Source: Prorocentrum cordatum (taxonomy: Eukaryota > Sar > Dinophyceae > Prorocentrales > Prorocentraceae). Taken from it: a stretch of 64,000 nucleotides of DNA. Below the pieces are notes generated by a model. That model had not been told where the DNA came from, searched no databases, and saw only the letters and a program-made list of their open reading frames with translations. This document shows, in pieces, positions 17,902 to 27,800 of the stretch (positions are counted from its first letter, which is position 1; the number at the start of each line of letters is the position of its first letter). The position numbers and the translations under genes were made by a program. The stretch spans positions 739,693 through 803,692 of the forward strand of contig CAUYUJ010003891.1 of NCBI GenBank assembly GCA_963575745.1. The letters are read 5' to 3'.

Positions 17902-18956
17902 ATGGCAACAACGGCATGGTTCGGCAAGGACAAGTTCTCTCGCGTGCCGCCCGCAGGTGCGGCCCAAGAATGCCTCCGCCCGACGTCAAGCCAGCTACGA
18001 CGACTCCGTGCCTGTTGCACGCATGCCAGGAGGTCGCAACAAGCGTCTCTGGACATTCTTCGCCGACTCCAAATGGGACCGCCACCTGGACTCGGACGCG
18101 ATCCAGCTCTCCCCGACCCAGTGCGAGCCCGAGACCGCACAACCGAACCCACTGACCAGCAGCATGAGAAGCAGCTGGACTTCGCAGACCAGGAGAACGA
18201 GACGCAGGGCACGCAGGACCAAGGGGAGCAAAGCACGAAGGACACCACGACGCACGAGAAGCAGCTGAACTCGGACTACCAGAACAGGACGCTGCGCAAC
18301 ACGGACACTCCGACGAAGTACTTCGCAGACACCAAGACGAACGAGAAGCCGCAGAACTTCGCTAACCAGGACGGGCTGCCGAGCAACCAGGCCGCCAGGA
18401 AATACGAGGGGCAGCTGAGCTTCGCCCACGACAGGGTGGACCACGAGGACGTGAAGCACTGCCTGGAGATGCTCGCCGAGATCGCCGAGAAGAGGGACGA
18501 CTGCACGAAGACCTACGAACAGTACGGCAACGACCTCAAGCAGGACGTGCACGAGGATCCTCATCACCTGGACTTCTCTACGGCGCCCACCGACGTCTTC
18601 GTTGGCCGCGAGGCCGCGAGGTCGAGGAACCGAGGCACTACCACACCTCAAAGTCCGGGGACGAGAAGATGGAGCAAGAGAGCTTCGCAGGCCTGGAGAA
18701 GGCGCCGGGCACGCACCCCGCGACAGACGAGGAGAACTTTGCTGACCAGGAGGAGCTGCCAAGCACCCAGGCCACCACGACCTGCGAGGAGCAGCCGAGC
18801 TTCGCAGACCAGGAGGAGGAGCGGAGCGAGAAGGACACCACGACGCACGAGAAGCAGCCGAGCCGCGACGACCAGGACGCGACGCTGGACAAGCAGGGGC
18901 GCGAAGCTGAAAAAGGACTGCGCTGCGACGCTGGGCAAGCGGCAACGCGAAGATAA
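17902..18956 (+). CDS. Glu/Gln repeat protein with frame break
   Basis: From the ATG at 17,902 (MATTAWFGKDKFSRVPPAG) the frame carries a loose repeat around EKQLDFADQE: HEKQLDFADQENE, HEKQLNSDYQNRT, NEKPQNFANQDGL, YEGQLSFAHDRV. A Cys-containing helical part follows (HCLEMLAEIAEKRDDCTK). Near 18,605-18,622 (a doubled GCCGCGAG) the repeat leaves this frame and continues two bases away: EPRHYHTSKSGDEKMEQESF, ENFADQEELPST, EEQPSFADQEEE, HEKQPSRDDQDAT, ending at 18,956. One indel therefore separates two halves of a single repeat protein. Function unknown; hydrophilic and probably disordered. Confidence 0.55.
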
Positions 18957-19133
18957 TCGAGACGCCTCCTACACCCTGCGAAATGCTTAAGAAATCATGG
19001 GTTAAGAAATTCATAATCTCAGAACTTGAATAAAAACCCAAAATTTCCATTCAGATCTTAGGATTTACATTGAAACATGAAGAATAATCGAGACTCTGGC
19101 CGAAAATTTAAGTTTTCTTAAGCATCGCCTAAG

Positions 19134-19634
19134 GTGTGCACTTACCAGGCGGAGACGCTGGACACCCCGAACACAACGAACTGGCACTACGACGACCAGG
19201 ACGGGGACGAGATCCCGAGCGGGTTCCCAGACCTCGTATACGACATCGTGGCGATGCGCATGGCGGAGGGCTACGCAGTCAAGGAGTCGTGGCTGTACGC
19301 CAGGCTCGACGAGTGGCTCGAGGAGACAGTCACGGCGTGGACCAACATCCGAGTCTTCGAAAAAAACGGCGACGGGAACATCGTGAGAATGATCGGGCCA
19401 CACGGAGTAATGCAGGGAGACGTGGACAGCGAAGACGAGAAGCAGAGCGAAGCCGAGAGCACGAGCGACACAGAGAGTCGAGGCGGAGTGAGGCCAAACC
19501 TCGATACGTGGTCGCTCTCCTCCACCCGCTCCTCCTCTCCCTCGCAACGAGGCAAGCAACCGCAAGCGGGCAGCAGGCGAGATAGCACCCGTGAGGGTGG
19601 GTGCTACCCCGCCCAGGGCCCCCGCGTGGGGTAA
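19134..19634 (+). CDS. Probable downstream exon, acidic protein
   Basis: No ATG opens this frame. It begins just after CCTAAG at 19,128-19,133, preceded by a T-rich stretch (AAGTTTTCTTAAG), which looks like a 3' splice acceptor AG|GTG. The product is normal-looking: AETLDTPNTTNWHYDDQDGD, then FPDLVYDIVAMRMAEGYAV, WLYARLDEWLEETVTAWTNI, an acidic Ser/Glu stretch, and a basic tail with stop at 19,634. It may be the last exon of the repeat-protein gene upstream. The gap 18,957-19,133 is AT-richer and has a direct repeat (ATAATCGAGAC). Confidence 0.5.
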   Translation: MCTYQAETLDTPNTTNWHYDDQDGDEIPSGFPDLVYDIVAMRMAEGYAVKESWLYARLDEWLEETVTAWTNIRVFEKNGDGNIVRMIGPHGVMQGDVDSEDEKQSEAESTSDTESRGGVRPNLDTWSLSSTRSSSPSQRGKQPQAGSRRDSTREGGCYPAQGPRVG

Positions 19635-19639
19635 ACGGT

Positions 19640-20735
19640 GCGGGAAGGGCCCGAGTGTCTCCTGGCACCTGCTCCCCCAGTCAATAAAGTGAACACAGCT
19701 AGGCCGTGCTAGATACGCAGCTACTGAGTGTAGCAAGAGCGTCAGACACTCAGACATCGGCCCGACTGCTCGATCGATCGATCCTCCTCCTCCTCCTTCC
19801 AGGGATGAGCTGGAGACTCGTCGCCGAGAAGGCCAAACGTGTAAGCAGAACGCAGGACGACGAACCTCGATCGTATGCGCACAGGAGGCCGCTATAAATC
19901 AGCGCCATACCTGGCCAGGGCCACGCTAGGCCCGAGCATGGTGTCCACGCGCTCCTGACAGAGACCAAACGGGCCTTGAGGGCCCCAAGGGACCCCAAGA
20001 CTGCCCCACAGGAGGCTAAGACAGCCTCAAGATGGCCCACGTAAGCTCCATGGGAGTGAAGACGAAAGGTGTTGATTACATGTGATGACCTTCGTCCTGC
20101 TCCTCCTCCTCCTCCTCCTCCTCCTCGTCCTCCTTGTCACCGTCGACCTTATCATCCTCATCATCCCCAGCAAAGCTCTCCCAACCCTGAAAGCATGACG
20201 AATCGCATCTTCGACATGGTGGTCCCCAGAGAAATCCCAACCCATTCCCCAGGCTCGGTTTCTCATCCCGATTTGTTGTTTGACGGTCCTGGGGCATGGC
20301 GAGGGCCCTCAGAGACCGGAAACTGTCAAAACACTTCCGTCGTGCCCTTTTATTTCACGACGAGAACATGTCTGCGTCCGTATACGGTTGGTGTCGCAAA
20401 GATAGCGTGCAACACCGATCTCCGAAAAGCACGCTAACCCCCCCGAATGGAAGATCCGAGCGTAAGCTTCAATGCTGAGCGCGTTTTCTCGGAAATATCT
20501 GGGGGGAAAGCGTGCACATCTTTTCGGTGGTAGCGCGCCACGTCGCTTCTTCTGTACAGTCGAGGCATTGACCAAAGGAACCCTAAATAAGGAACGAGGC
20601 CGCCATTCTTCGTAAGTTAAACTTCGATTTCCAATCGAAAACTGAAGGGAAACCTTAGGCAAGGTGTGGAACAATTAAGGAACATCGAGCCCCTCCCCAA
20701 CGAAAAGGGTTCCTTCTTCAGAGCCCCGACTGTAC
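19640..20735. other. Intergenic, no gene seen
   Basis: Mixed composition with a CCT/CTC tract at about 20,096-20,130. A TCAATAAAG near 19,681 lies just past the 19,634 stop. No RNA gene or convincing frame. Confidence 0.45.
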
Positions 20736-20765
20736 GCACTGTCCCCAGTGTGGGGGACAGCGTGC
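20736..20765. repeat. Isolated hairpin
   Basis: GCACTGTCCCC, loop AGTGTG, then GGGGACAG-C-GTGC: an 11-bp stem with one bulge. Unrelated to the other families. Confidence 0.7.
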
Positions 20766-20940
20766 AATTCCCGGGGCAGTGGCGCCACATCGCACGCTCT
20801 CCTTGCAACGCCAACCGCATGCCTCCTGTCAGGTGGAGGAGGCTCGGGAGCGGCCAACAGGGGGGTGTCCACGAGGGGTGTGTGCAAATCATGACTGGCG
20901 GCATGTGCGCGGCCCAGCGGGGGGGCGAGGGACGTCATGA

Positions 20941-21045
20941 AATCAGAAGAGGCGCCATGAAATCTGGGGAGACATCGTGGCCCCCGCCATGATATCCCCC
21001 CCCCCCTAGTCATCACCCCCCTCTTTTCCGCCCCCGAGGGTTTGA
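20941..21045. repeat. CATGG-CCCCCG-CCATG hairpin element, copy 1
   Basis: Imperfect inverted repeat: GGGGAGACATCGTGG, CCCCCG, CCATGATATCCCCCC. It is followed by CTAGTCATCACCCCCCTCTT and CCGCCCCCGAGGG. Related copies lie at 21,170-21,275 and 42,846-42,935. Confidence 0.8.
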
Positions 21046-21169
21046 GAATCAGCTCACGTAGCTGATTTTCCCGGCGCCTCCCGGCGCCGGAGGCGGCTAT
21101 GTATCGAGGAATGGGCCCCTCGGTGGGGCCGAAACCAGCTGCACGCAGCGAACTTCGTAACCCCCCCTT

Positions 21170-21275
21170 TCCCAATCCCCCCGCCATGAAATCTGGGGGG
21201 ATATACCATGGCCCCCGCCATGAGATCCACCCCCCCCCCCCTAGTCATCACCCCCCTCTGTTCCGCCCCCGCGAG
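21170..21275. repeat. CATGG-CCCCCG-CCATG hairpin element, copy 2
   Basis: GGGGGGATATACCATGG, CCCCCG, CCATGAGATCCACCCC, then CTAGTCATCACCCCCCTCTG and CCGCCCCCGCGAG. Same order of parts as copy 1, about 229 bp further on. Confidence 0.8.
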
Positions 21276-21279
21276 GCGC

Positions 21280-22800
21280 GCCGCCCTGCCGCCTCTGATT
21301 CTCCATCACCTCCGCGATCTTCTCCTCCTGCGAGCGCTCCCTGTGCTTGCGGACCTGCGGCGGCGGGGGCGCGCCCGAAGCGGCCGCCCCGCGGCGCCGC
21401 GGGCGGGGGGCGAGGTGGCGGCACGCGGAGCGGCGGCGCTGGAGAGGAAGCAGACGAGGACCGCGGCCAAGACCGAGCGCGGACACGTCGATCGTCGGTC
21501 TTCCTGGTCGTCGCCGCCCTCCTCGTGGTTGGCGGGTCGCGTCGTGCTCGGAGAGCCAGCGGCTGCGGGCCATCTGCGCCTACAGCGACTCCCTGCAGGT
21601 GCTCGTTGGTCACCACGTGGAGGCGCCAGGACCGTCGATTGGCTGATGGCCAGGGGTCAGAGGATCCAGGCCTCCAAGATATGGTCCGAGCAGATGGGGT
21701 CGAAGGATCGCGCCGCGTCGCGCGACGGCCGGCGTGGACCACGGCCAAGGTCGGCGCCGACAAGGTCCCGCGGCACCCTGGTCATGGCCCACAGTGTTTC
21801 TTCCCCCCGATGGGCGGAGCAGACCCGCTCTGGCCACACGAAGTGGATTCATGCCCGCCTTGATGCAATCAAGCTGCTGCAACAAACAACGACGAAGCCC
21901 CGTCTTGGCCCCAAAGTGCCTGGGGTGAGCGAGGAGCGCTTGAGGAACAGCCACGGAAGACGGAGGGGCGTCAGGAACAGCCAGCCCCTGCCGAGCCTGA
22001 GCAGTTCCTTCATTCACCGTCTTCTTGACCGCACGGCCCGAAACGAACACCCGCTCCCATCTCGCGGTCGGCTCTTTGAGCCATCCGAGGGCCTGCCAGG
22101 ACAACGGTGGCAGGCGCCACCTGTTCGAGGAAGGCGCGCGCACGCGTGCAGCACGGATTTTGCACCCGAAATGTGAAGCGAAGAATCATCCTGTGCCCTC
22201 GCCAGGCTACCTCTGAGGGCCTCGGGGCCTCATGGAAGGGAGAGGGTCAAGCAAGGTGGTGGTGGTCAGGGTGGTCACTGCACAAGGGAATCAAGTCCCG
22301 AGCAGAGCAACACGCACCAGGACCGCGACGACACCGACGACGACGACGACAACGACGACGGAGACGAGGCGCTGACGAGGCGCTAACGATCCACAACTGA
22401 GTTGAGAAGCGCCGATTTGAGAAAGGGACCACCCTCTGTGGTTCAGTACACAGCACACCTTCTGGGGGTTCGTACACAGCACGTCGTTGAGCGGAGCTGC
22501 GGAATGCAGAGCAAGGGATATAGGACGAGGACGAGGAAAGGCAAGAGCAGGGGGCGGGAGAAGGGAGGAGGCGCAAGCGAAGGAAGAGCAGGAGGGGAGA
22601 AAGCACGAGCAGGTGGACGCGGGGAGCGCGAGGAGAGGAGCAGGAGGGCCGAAGGAGCGTCGCCCCCGAGACAGCGCCCACGCGTGGAGCGCAGCGCTGC
22701 TCCGGCACGGGCACCCGTGGGACCCGAACCGGAGCAGACCTCCTGCTCCTCACGCACGAGCTGGCCCCGGGGGGGGGGCCATTCCCATCGCCCCCCCACT
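21280..22800. other. Unassigned GC-rich stretch
   Basis: Open frames exist on both strands. The most protein-like is minus 21,850-22,100 (SGRAVKKTVNEGTAQARQGL; HFGAKTGLRRCLLQQLDCIK), without a credible start or homologue I recognise. A GAC-triplet patch lies at about 22,320-22,375. I see nothing firm. Confidence 0.3.
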
Positions 22801-23092
22801 CAAGTCCAGAGAATACCTTCTGAATCGAGGTCTGCCCAGTCCCAATCGAACTCCCACTGAGTTCAACTTATCATCCAATGCGCACTCCGTGACTGTGCGT
22901 GTTGGTCCTTTCCTACCGAGTGCACTCGAGCCCTCTGCCGAGTCGCCCCCCTGCTCAAATCCAGAGAATGTCTTCTGAATCGAGGTCTGCCCCATCCCAG
23001 TCGAACTCCCACCGAGTTCAACTTACCATCCAATGCGCACTCCGTGACTGTGCGTGTTGGTCCTTTCCTACTGAATGCACTCGAGCCCCCCT
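22801..23092. repeat. 155-bp direct tandem repeat, about two copies
   Basis: Copy 1 is 22,801-22,955 and copy 2 starts at 22,956 (CAAATCCAGAGAATGTCTTC against CAAGTCCAGAGAATACCTTC). Both contain ATCCAATGCGCACTCCGTGA and GTGTTGGTCCTTTCCTAC. Confidence 0.92.
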
Positions 23093-23129
23093 CCCCTCGC
23101 CCCCCCTTCCCCCTCCTCCTCGTCCCCCC

Positions 23130-23210
23130 CCTCCTCCTTCTCTTCTCTTCTCTTCTCTTCCCTTCCCTTCCCTTCCCTTCCCTTCCCTTCCCTTCCCTTC
23201 CCTTCACTTC
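23130..23210. repeat. (TCTTC)n/(CCCTT)n microsatellite
   Basis: Pyrimidine-only tract: TCTTC units that pass into ten or so CCCTT units. Confidence 0.93.
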
Positions 23211-23373
23211 TGCCGAGTCTCCGCGCCTCGGCCCGATCCCCCCACGGCTTCCCGGGAGCCGAGGCGCCGCCCCCGGCGCCCCGCGGGAGCACAGAGAGGG
23301 AGCAGGGCCAGGTCGGTCGCTGGGCCAGCTGCGCGGCGCGCAGCCTCTTGTGGGACGCACAGGGACATACTAG

Positions 23374-23544
23374 TACTATATGTCCTCCTTGGAGGCGCGC
23401 GTCCGACCCGAACATATAGTATACCCATCTTGTAGTAGATCGTTTCCCGAGCGGGGCGGGCTGAAAGCGCCCGCAACGACACATATACTATAAGATTTCT
23501 CGGTGCGCGCGTCGCCCCTGGGGGGGAGACGCACATATAGTATA
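23374..23544. repeat. Four ACATATAGTATA motifs
   Basis: TACTATATGT (about 23,374), ACATATAGTATA (23,412), ACATATACTATA (23,481) and ACATATAGTATA (about 23,533) stand out in GC-rich DNA at intervals of about 40-70 bp. The remaining sequence between them is only loosely similar. Confidence 0.6.
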
Positions 23545-23684
23545 AGAATGTTGGGGTGACGCGGATCTTGGTGAGTCGGGGGAGCGTCGCGCCACGCCGC
23601 CACGTGCGTGACCTTTCCGACGCCTCCGACTTCCGGCGCTTCCGGAGGAGGCGTCCAGTGCGCACGATTGCAAAAAAAAAACCT

Positions 23685-23763
23685 TTTTGAAGGATTGCAA
23701 TCCTTTTTGCAATCCTTCGTTCGAGTGGTTTTTATTTGCAATCCTTTTTGCAATCCTTCGTAA
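23685..23763. repeat. Palindromic TTGCAATCC repeats
   Basis: AAGGATTGCAATCCTT is a perfect palindrome. TTTGCAATCCTTTTTGCAAT-type units repeat twice more to 23,760. A nine-A run lies just upstream (about 23,672). Confidence 0.8.
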
Positions 23764-24164
23764 ACGAGCCGAAACTCTTTCGCGCATCGCCAGTGGGCCT
23801 TGCCCGAGACGGACAAGGGCCCCCGAGGGCGGCCCGCGATGCGTTGCTCCAAAGTGGCAAGTGCGGAGGCCGCGCCTCGTCGAGGGCCTCTGCCCTGCCG
23901 CGCGGGCCAAGGCCTCGCCGAGAGGGCCTGCGGGCGTCGGTGTCCCCTGGGCGCTGCTGTGGATCCCTGGCGTGCAGGAGGGGTCGCGAGCCGTGGAGAG
24001 CTGCTTGAGTCTAGCTCTGGACTCTGACTTGCCGCGAGATGCGGCGATGAATCGGGGCCGATTTTATGAAGCAACTTGTGTCAGCGTTGGTCATCGACTC
24101 TCGTGAATGGCCGAACCTAGAACGCATTCAACTCTCCAGCCCAACGGGCCAAGGGCGCGGGCAA

Positions 24165-24247
24165 TATTTATATCCATATCCAGTGCGTTTTGGACTTTCT
24201 TGGAAGGGGCGCCGCAAGGCCGAGGCGCACTGGATATGGATAAAAAT
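24165..24247. repeat. 83-bp inverted-repeat element
   Basis: Left arm TATCCATATCCAGTGCG and right arm CGCACTGGATATGGATA are perfect complements, separated by about 45 bp that is itself partly paired. A related, weaker structure lies at 25,977-26,041 (CCAGCGCGTCT to GACGCACTGGATGTGGATA). Confidence 0.85.
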
Positions 24248-24329
24248 TTAGCCCTTTGGAGGCAGATTATAATCCATACCTATACGACCACCCTTCGGGT
24301 GATAAGGAGGTTCGGGGGGGGGAGGAACC

Positions 24330-24560
24330 AACGTCTCACTCGATCGGTCTCACTATCGATCTCACTATCGATCTCAGTATCGGTCTCGCTCGATCGATCT
24401 CCCTCGATCGATCTCACAATCGATCTCACTCGATCTATCTCACAATTGATCTGACTATCGATCTCACAATCGATCTCACAATCGATCTCACAATCGATAT
24501 CACATTCGGTCTCACTATCGATCTCACTATCGATATCACAACCGCTCTCACAATCAACGT
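24330..24560. repeat. ATCGATCTCACA 12-bp tandem repeat
   Basis: Imperfect 12-bp units (CTATCGATCTCA / CAATCGATCTCA) that merge into the ATC tract. All frames are open in places; no gene. Confidence 0.92.
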
Positions 24561-24856
24561 CATCATCATCATCATCAACAACAACATCAACATCAACATC
24601 ATCATCACCAACATCATCATAATCGGGACACCGTCCTCATCATCAACACCAACATCATCATCATCACGGTCATCAACATCATCGGGACACCACCATCATC
24701 ATCATCACCATCATCACATCATCATCATCATCATCAATCATCATCATCATCATCATCAACAGCAGAATCGGGACACAGTCATCGTCATCATCATCGGCAG
24801 CAGCATCATCATCGGGACACCATCATGATCACCATCGTTATCATCATCATCAGCAG

Positions 24857-24944
<88 letters not shown>

Positions 24945-25565
24945 GGGACACCATCATCACCATCTCATCCTCATCATCGACATCATCATCATCAGCATCA
25001 ACATCATCATCAGCTTCATCATCATCATCGTCATAATCGGGGCACCATCATCATCATTACCAACATCAGCACCAACATCATCATCATCATCACAATCATC
25101 ATCATCATCACCATCGAGTCGCCATCATCATCAACATCATCATCATCACCATCATAATAATCATCATCATCGGGACGCCATAATCATCATCAACCTCATC
25201 TTCATCAACATCATCATCATCGGGACACAATCATAATCAGCATCATCAACATCAACATCATCATACTCATCATCATCGGGACACCATCATCGTCATCATC
25301 ATATCATCAACATAATCATCATGATCATCATCATCCTCATCATCGGGACACCATCAGCATCATCATCATCATCGTCCTCATCATCATCATCATCATCGTC
25401 CTCATCATCCTCATGATCATCATCATCATCATCGGGACACCATCATCATCATATCATCATCATCATCATCGTCCTCATCATCATCATCAGCAGCATCACC
25501 ATCATCATCATCATCATCGTCATCAGCATCATCATCATCATCATCACCATCACCATCACCATCAC

Positions 25566-25638
<73 letters not shown>
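24561..25638. repeat. ATC microsatellite with GGGACACC interruptions
   Basis: About 1.1 kb of ATC/CAT triplets, interrupted every 50-120 bp by ATCGGGACACC. The interruption recurs at least eight times, so the array is also a higher-order repeat. Confidence 0.95.
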
Positions 25639-25850
25639 GCGGGACACCGCGGGACACCGGCGGGACACCGCGGGGCACCACCGCGGGACACCGGCGGGAC
25701 ACCGCGGGCCCCGGCCGCCCAGAAGGGAGTCATTTGGTCCGGCCGCGCCTCAGCCACACGGGACACCAGCGGGACACCGGCGGGACACCGCGGGCCCCCG
25801 GCCGCCCGGAAGGGAGACATTTGGTCCGGCCGCGCCTCAGCCACAGGAGA
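25639..25850. repeat. GGGACACC-rich tandem repeat
   Basis: CGCGGGACACCGG units, then two copies of a block with GGAAGGGAG(T/A)CATTTGGTCC and GGCCGCGCCTCAGCCACA, at about 25,721-25,765 and 25,801-25,845. Confidence 0.88.
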
Positions 25851-26421
25851 CTTTTTCTCGCCCGCACGCGCAGCTTCGCCTCGCTCGCACGCACGGCACG
25901 CACGAACACGAAACCGAAATCGATTTCCCGGTGGGGGGCTCTCCGTTCCACTTCGATCTCACTCCCTCACCTCCGATCCAGCGCGTCTCATATTTCTTGG
26001 GAAGAGAGTCCGAAACTCCAAGACGCACTGGATGTGGATAAAGGCATTGCCCGCAAAGGGCGTGCTAAGATCTCCGGTAACTGGTTCACAATAGTTCTAG
26101 TGCACGCGCGCGGGGCCGCCCCTGGTGGCCCCCCGACGACAAACAAAAAAAACCGGCAAGGTCCCGGCAAGTCCCGGCACGGTCCGGGCAAAGTCCTGGC
26201 ACCAGAGACCGACGACGCACCACAAGGCCTGTGATGTCGTCCTCACCTCGCGCAGCCCTCGATCGCGCGTCGCACCAAGAGGCTTGACGCTTCGCGTCTC
26301 TTCCGTCAAGGCAAAGTCCTGGCAAGGTCCTGGCCAGGTCCCGGGCAGGTCCCGGCCAGGTCCCAGCAGGCTCCCAAGAGCGCTCCAGGAGCGCTTCCAG
26401 TGGCCTCCAAGAGAGCTCAGC

Positions 26422-27225
26422 ATGGCCCGAGATGGCCCAACAGCGATCCAAGACGCCAAAGATGGCCAAAGATGGCCTCCAGACCTGCGGAACGCGGTGG
26501 AGCCTTTGAAGACAGCTGTCGATGACATCACCGCACGCGTTGCCGTTCTCGAGTCGCTTCCACATCGTCCAGATGCTGATTCTGCGACTGGTTCCGCACG
26601 CAGTCTGGCTTCCACAGTTGAGGCGAAACTCAATGAGATCGAGCGACAAATGGCGGAACTCACCACGAACAAGCAGTATGAGTGCAATGCTGTCATTGGT
26701 GGATTGGGTAACTTCGATACCTTGCGTGACGCGTCTGCATGGATCAATGAACAGGCGCTTCATTTCGGAGCTCCGGAGCCTAAGGAGACCTTCATCAAAA
26801 GCGACGCGTTCCAGCAGATCTTCGCAAAGTTTGACACGGCCAGTGCCCGGGACACATTCGTCACAATCCTGGGGAAAGCTCAACTGAAACATCAAAGAAA
26901 TGTGATTTGGACGCGTCCAGACCAACCTTTGGAAAAAAGGGTCCCAGAGAGCTTCTTGTTCAGCTTGCGCAAGACATTCTTGGGATGGGGTTATTCCAAA
27001 AGCGAGGTACGCGTGGATACTCTTGAACAGAAGCTCAAAGTAGCCAAAGAACCTGTGTGTCACGTACTTGTCGCCGGGTCCGCTCTCCAGGTTACGTGGT
27101 GTGGAGCATGGGCTGCCTGGGGCGATCTTGCAAACAGCCCGGAGGTGTCCGACCTCACCGATCGCGCTAATGGGGCCCTCCAGCGTGCTAGAGGCAGCGG
27201 CAAGGGAAAGAAGGGCAACCACTAG
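26422..27225 (+). CDS. LINE 1 ORF1-like protein
   Basis: ATG at 26,422 (MARDGPTAIQDAKDGQRWPP) gives 267 residues; the frame is open further up through a repeat. A short coiled coil (VEPLKTAVDDITARVAVLE; VEAKLNEIERQMAELTTNKQ) is followed by an RRM-like start (NAVIGGLGNFDTLRDASAWI) and a Lys/Gly-rich basic end (RGSGKGKKGNH). That is the layout expected for a LINE ORF1 nucleic-acid chaperone, which binds the element's RNA. It lies 86 bp before the endonuclease remnant in the same orientation. Assignment is by architecture and position, not by a diagnostic motif. Confidence 0.6.
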   Translation: MARDGPTAIQDAKDGQRWPPDLRNAVEPLKTAVDDITARVAVLESLPHRPDADSATGSARSLASTVEAKLNEIERQMAELTTNKQYECNAVIGGLGNFDTLRDASAWINEQALHFGAPEPKETFIKSDAFQQIFAKFDTASARDTFVTILGKAQLKHQRNVIWTRPDQPLEKRVPESFLFSLRKTFLGWGYSKSEVRVDTLEQKLKVAKEPVCHVLVAGSALQVTWCGAWAAWGDLANSPEVSDLTDRANGALQRARGSGKGKKGNH

Positions 27226-27310
27226 GAAATACGACGGCGCATCGCCACTACAAGTACGACGAGTGCGGGCAAATGGGTAACATTTCCATGTTCGCCAGCA
27301 CTGTGTGGAC

Positions 27311-27800
27311 GGATTGCCTCCTGGAATGTCGAAGGCATCAGCCCGGAGAAGCCACACAAGTTGTACGAGATGATGAAACACATGTCAGAATGAAATGTCG
27401 GTGTGTTGTGTCTTCAAGAGACACATTGCCGTGGGTCACAGATTTTGGAACACGAGGGATACTTATTCATTCTTTCTGGGACGGAGCACGACAGCAGAGA
27501 ATATGCAGGAGTTGGGTTCGTAGTGGCACCTTGGATGAGACACGCTGTCAAAAGTTACCGGGAAGTGGGAGCCAACGTCAAACCGAGAATTACTATTGGA
27601 ATTGTGTGGTGCCTTGGAAGCGTGCGTTGCGAATACATTTTTCGACGCAGGACTCGAAGCTAAAGCAACTTACCGCGATCTGGGCACCCATCCAGCAGAA
27701 CCAGTACAACCAGGCCGGTTCGAACAATTGGACCATGTCGTAGTTGAGCGAAGTTGGTTCATCAGCGTTACGGCTAATTATCTGGAGCGATCGGTGGAGG
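27311..27800 (+). pseudogene. LINE 1 apurinic-type endonuclease domain, broken
   Basis: Begins IASWNVEGISPEKPHKLYEM, typical of the first strand of the EEP fold, then an in-frame TGA at about 27,391, then VGVLCLQETHCRG, the Gln-Glu-Thr motif with the catalytic Glu. The frame stops at 27,661-27,663, while the next part (FFDAGLEAKATYRDLGTHP, RFEQLDHVVVERSW) is read one frame away. The last EEP motif, normally SDH, appears as SHHF in the following frame. At least one stop and two frameshifts make this domain non-functional as written. Confidence 0.8.

Noticed and set aside
19605-19690. Structured RNA or riboswitch near GTGGGTGCTACCCCGCCC
   Set aside because: Only a short GC hairpin; no conserved architecture recognised.
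24561-25638. Long poly-His/Ile/Asp coding regions
   Set aside because: Pure ATC triplet expansion; open in several frames on both strands without a start context. The same holds for 41,685-42,430 and 56,443-57,186.
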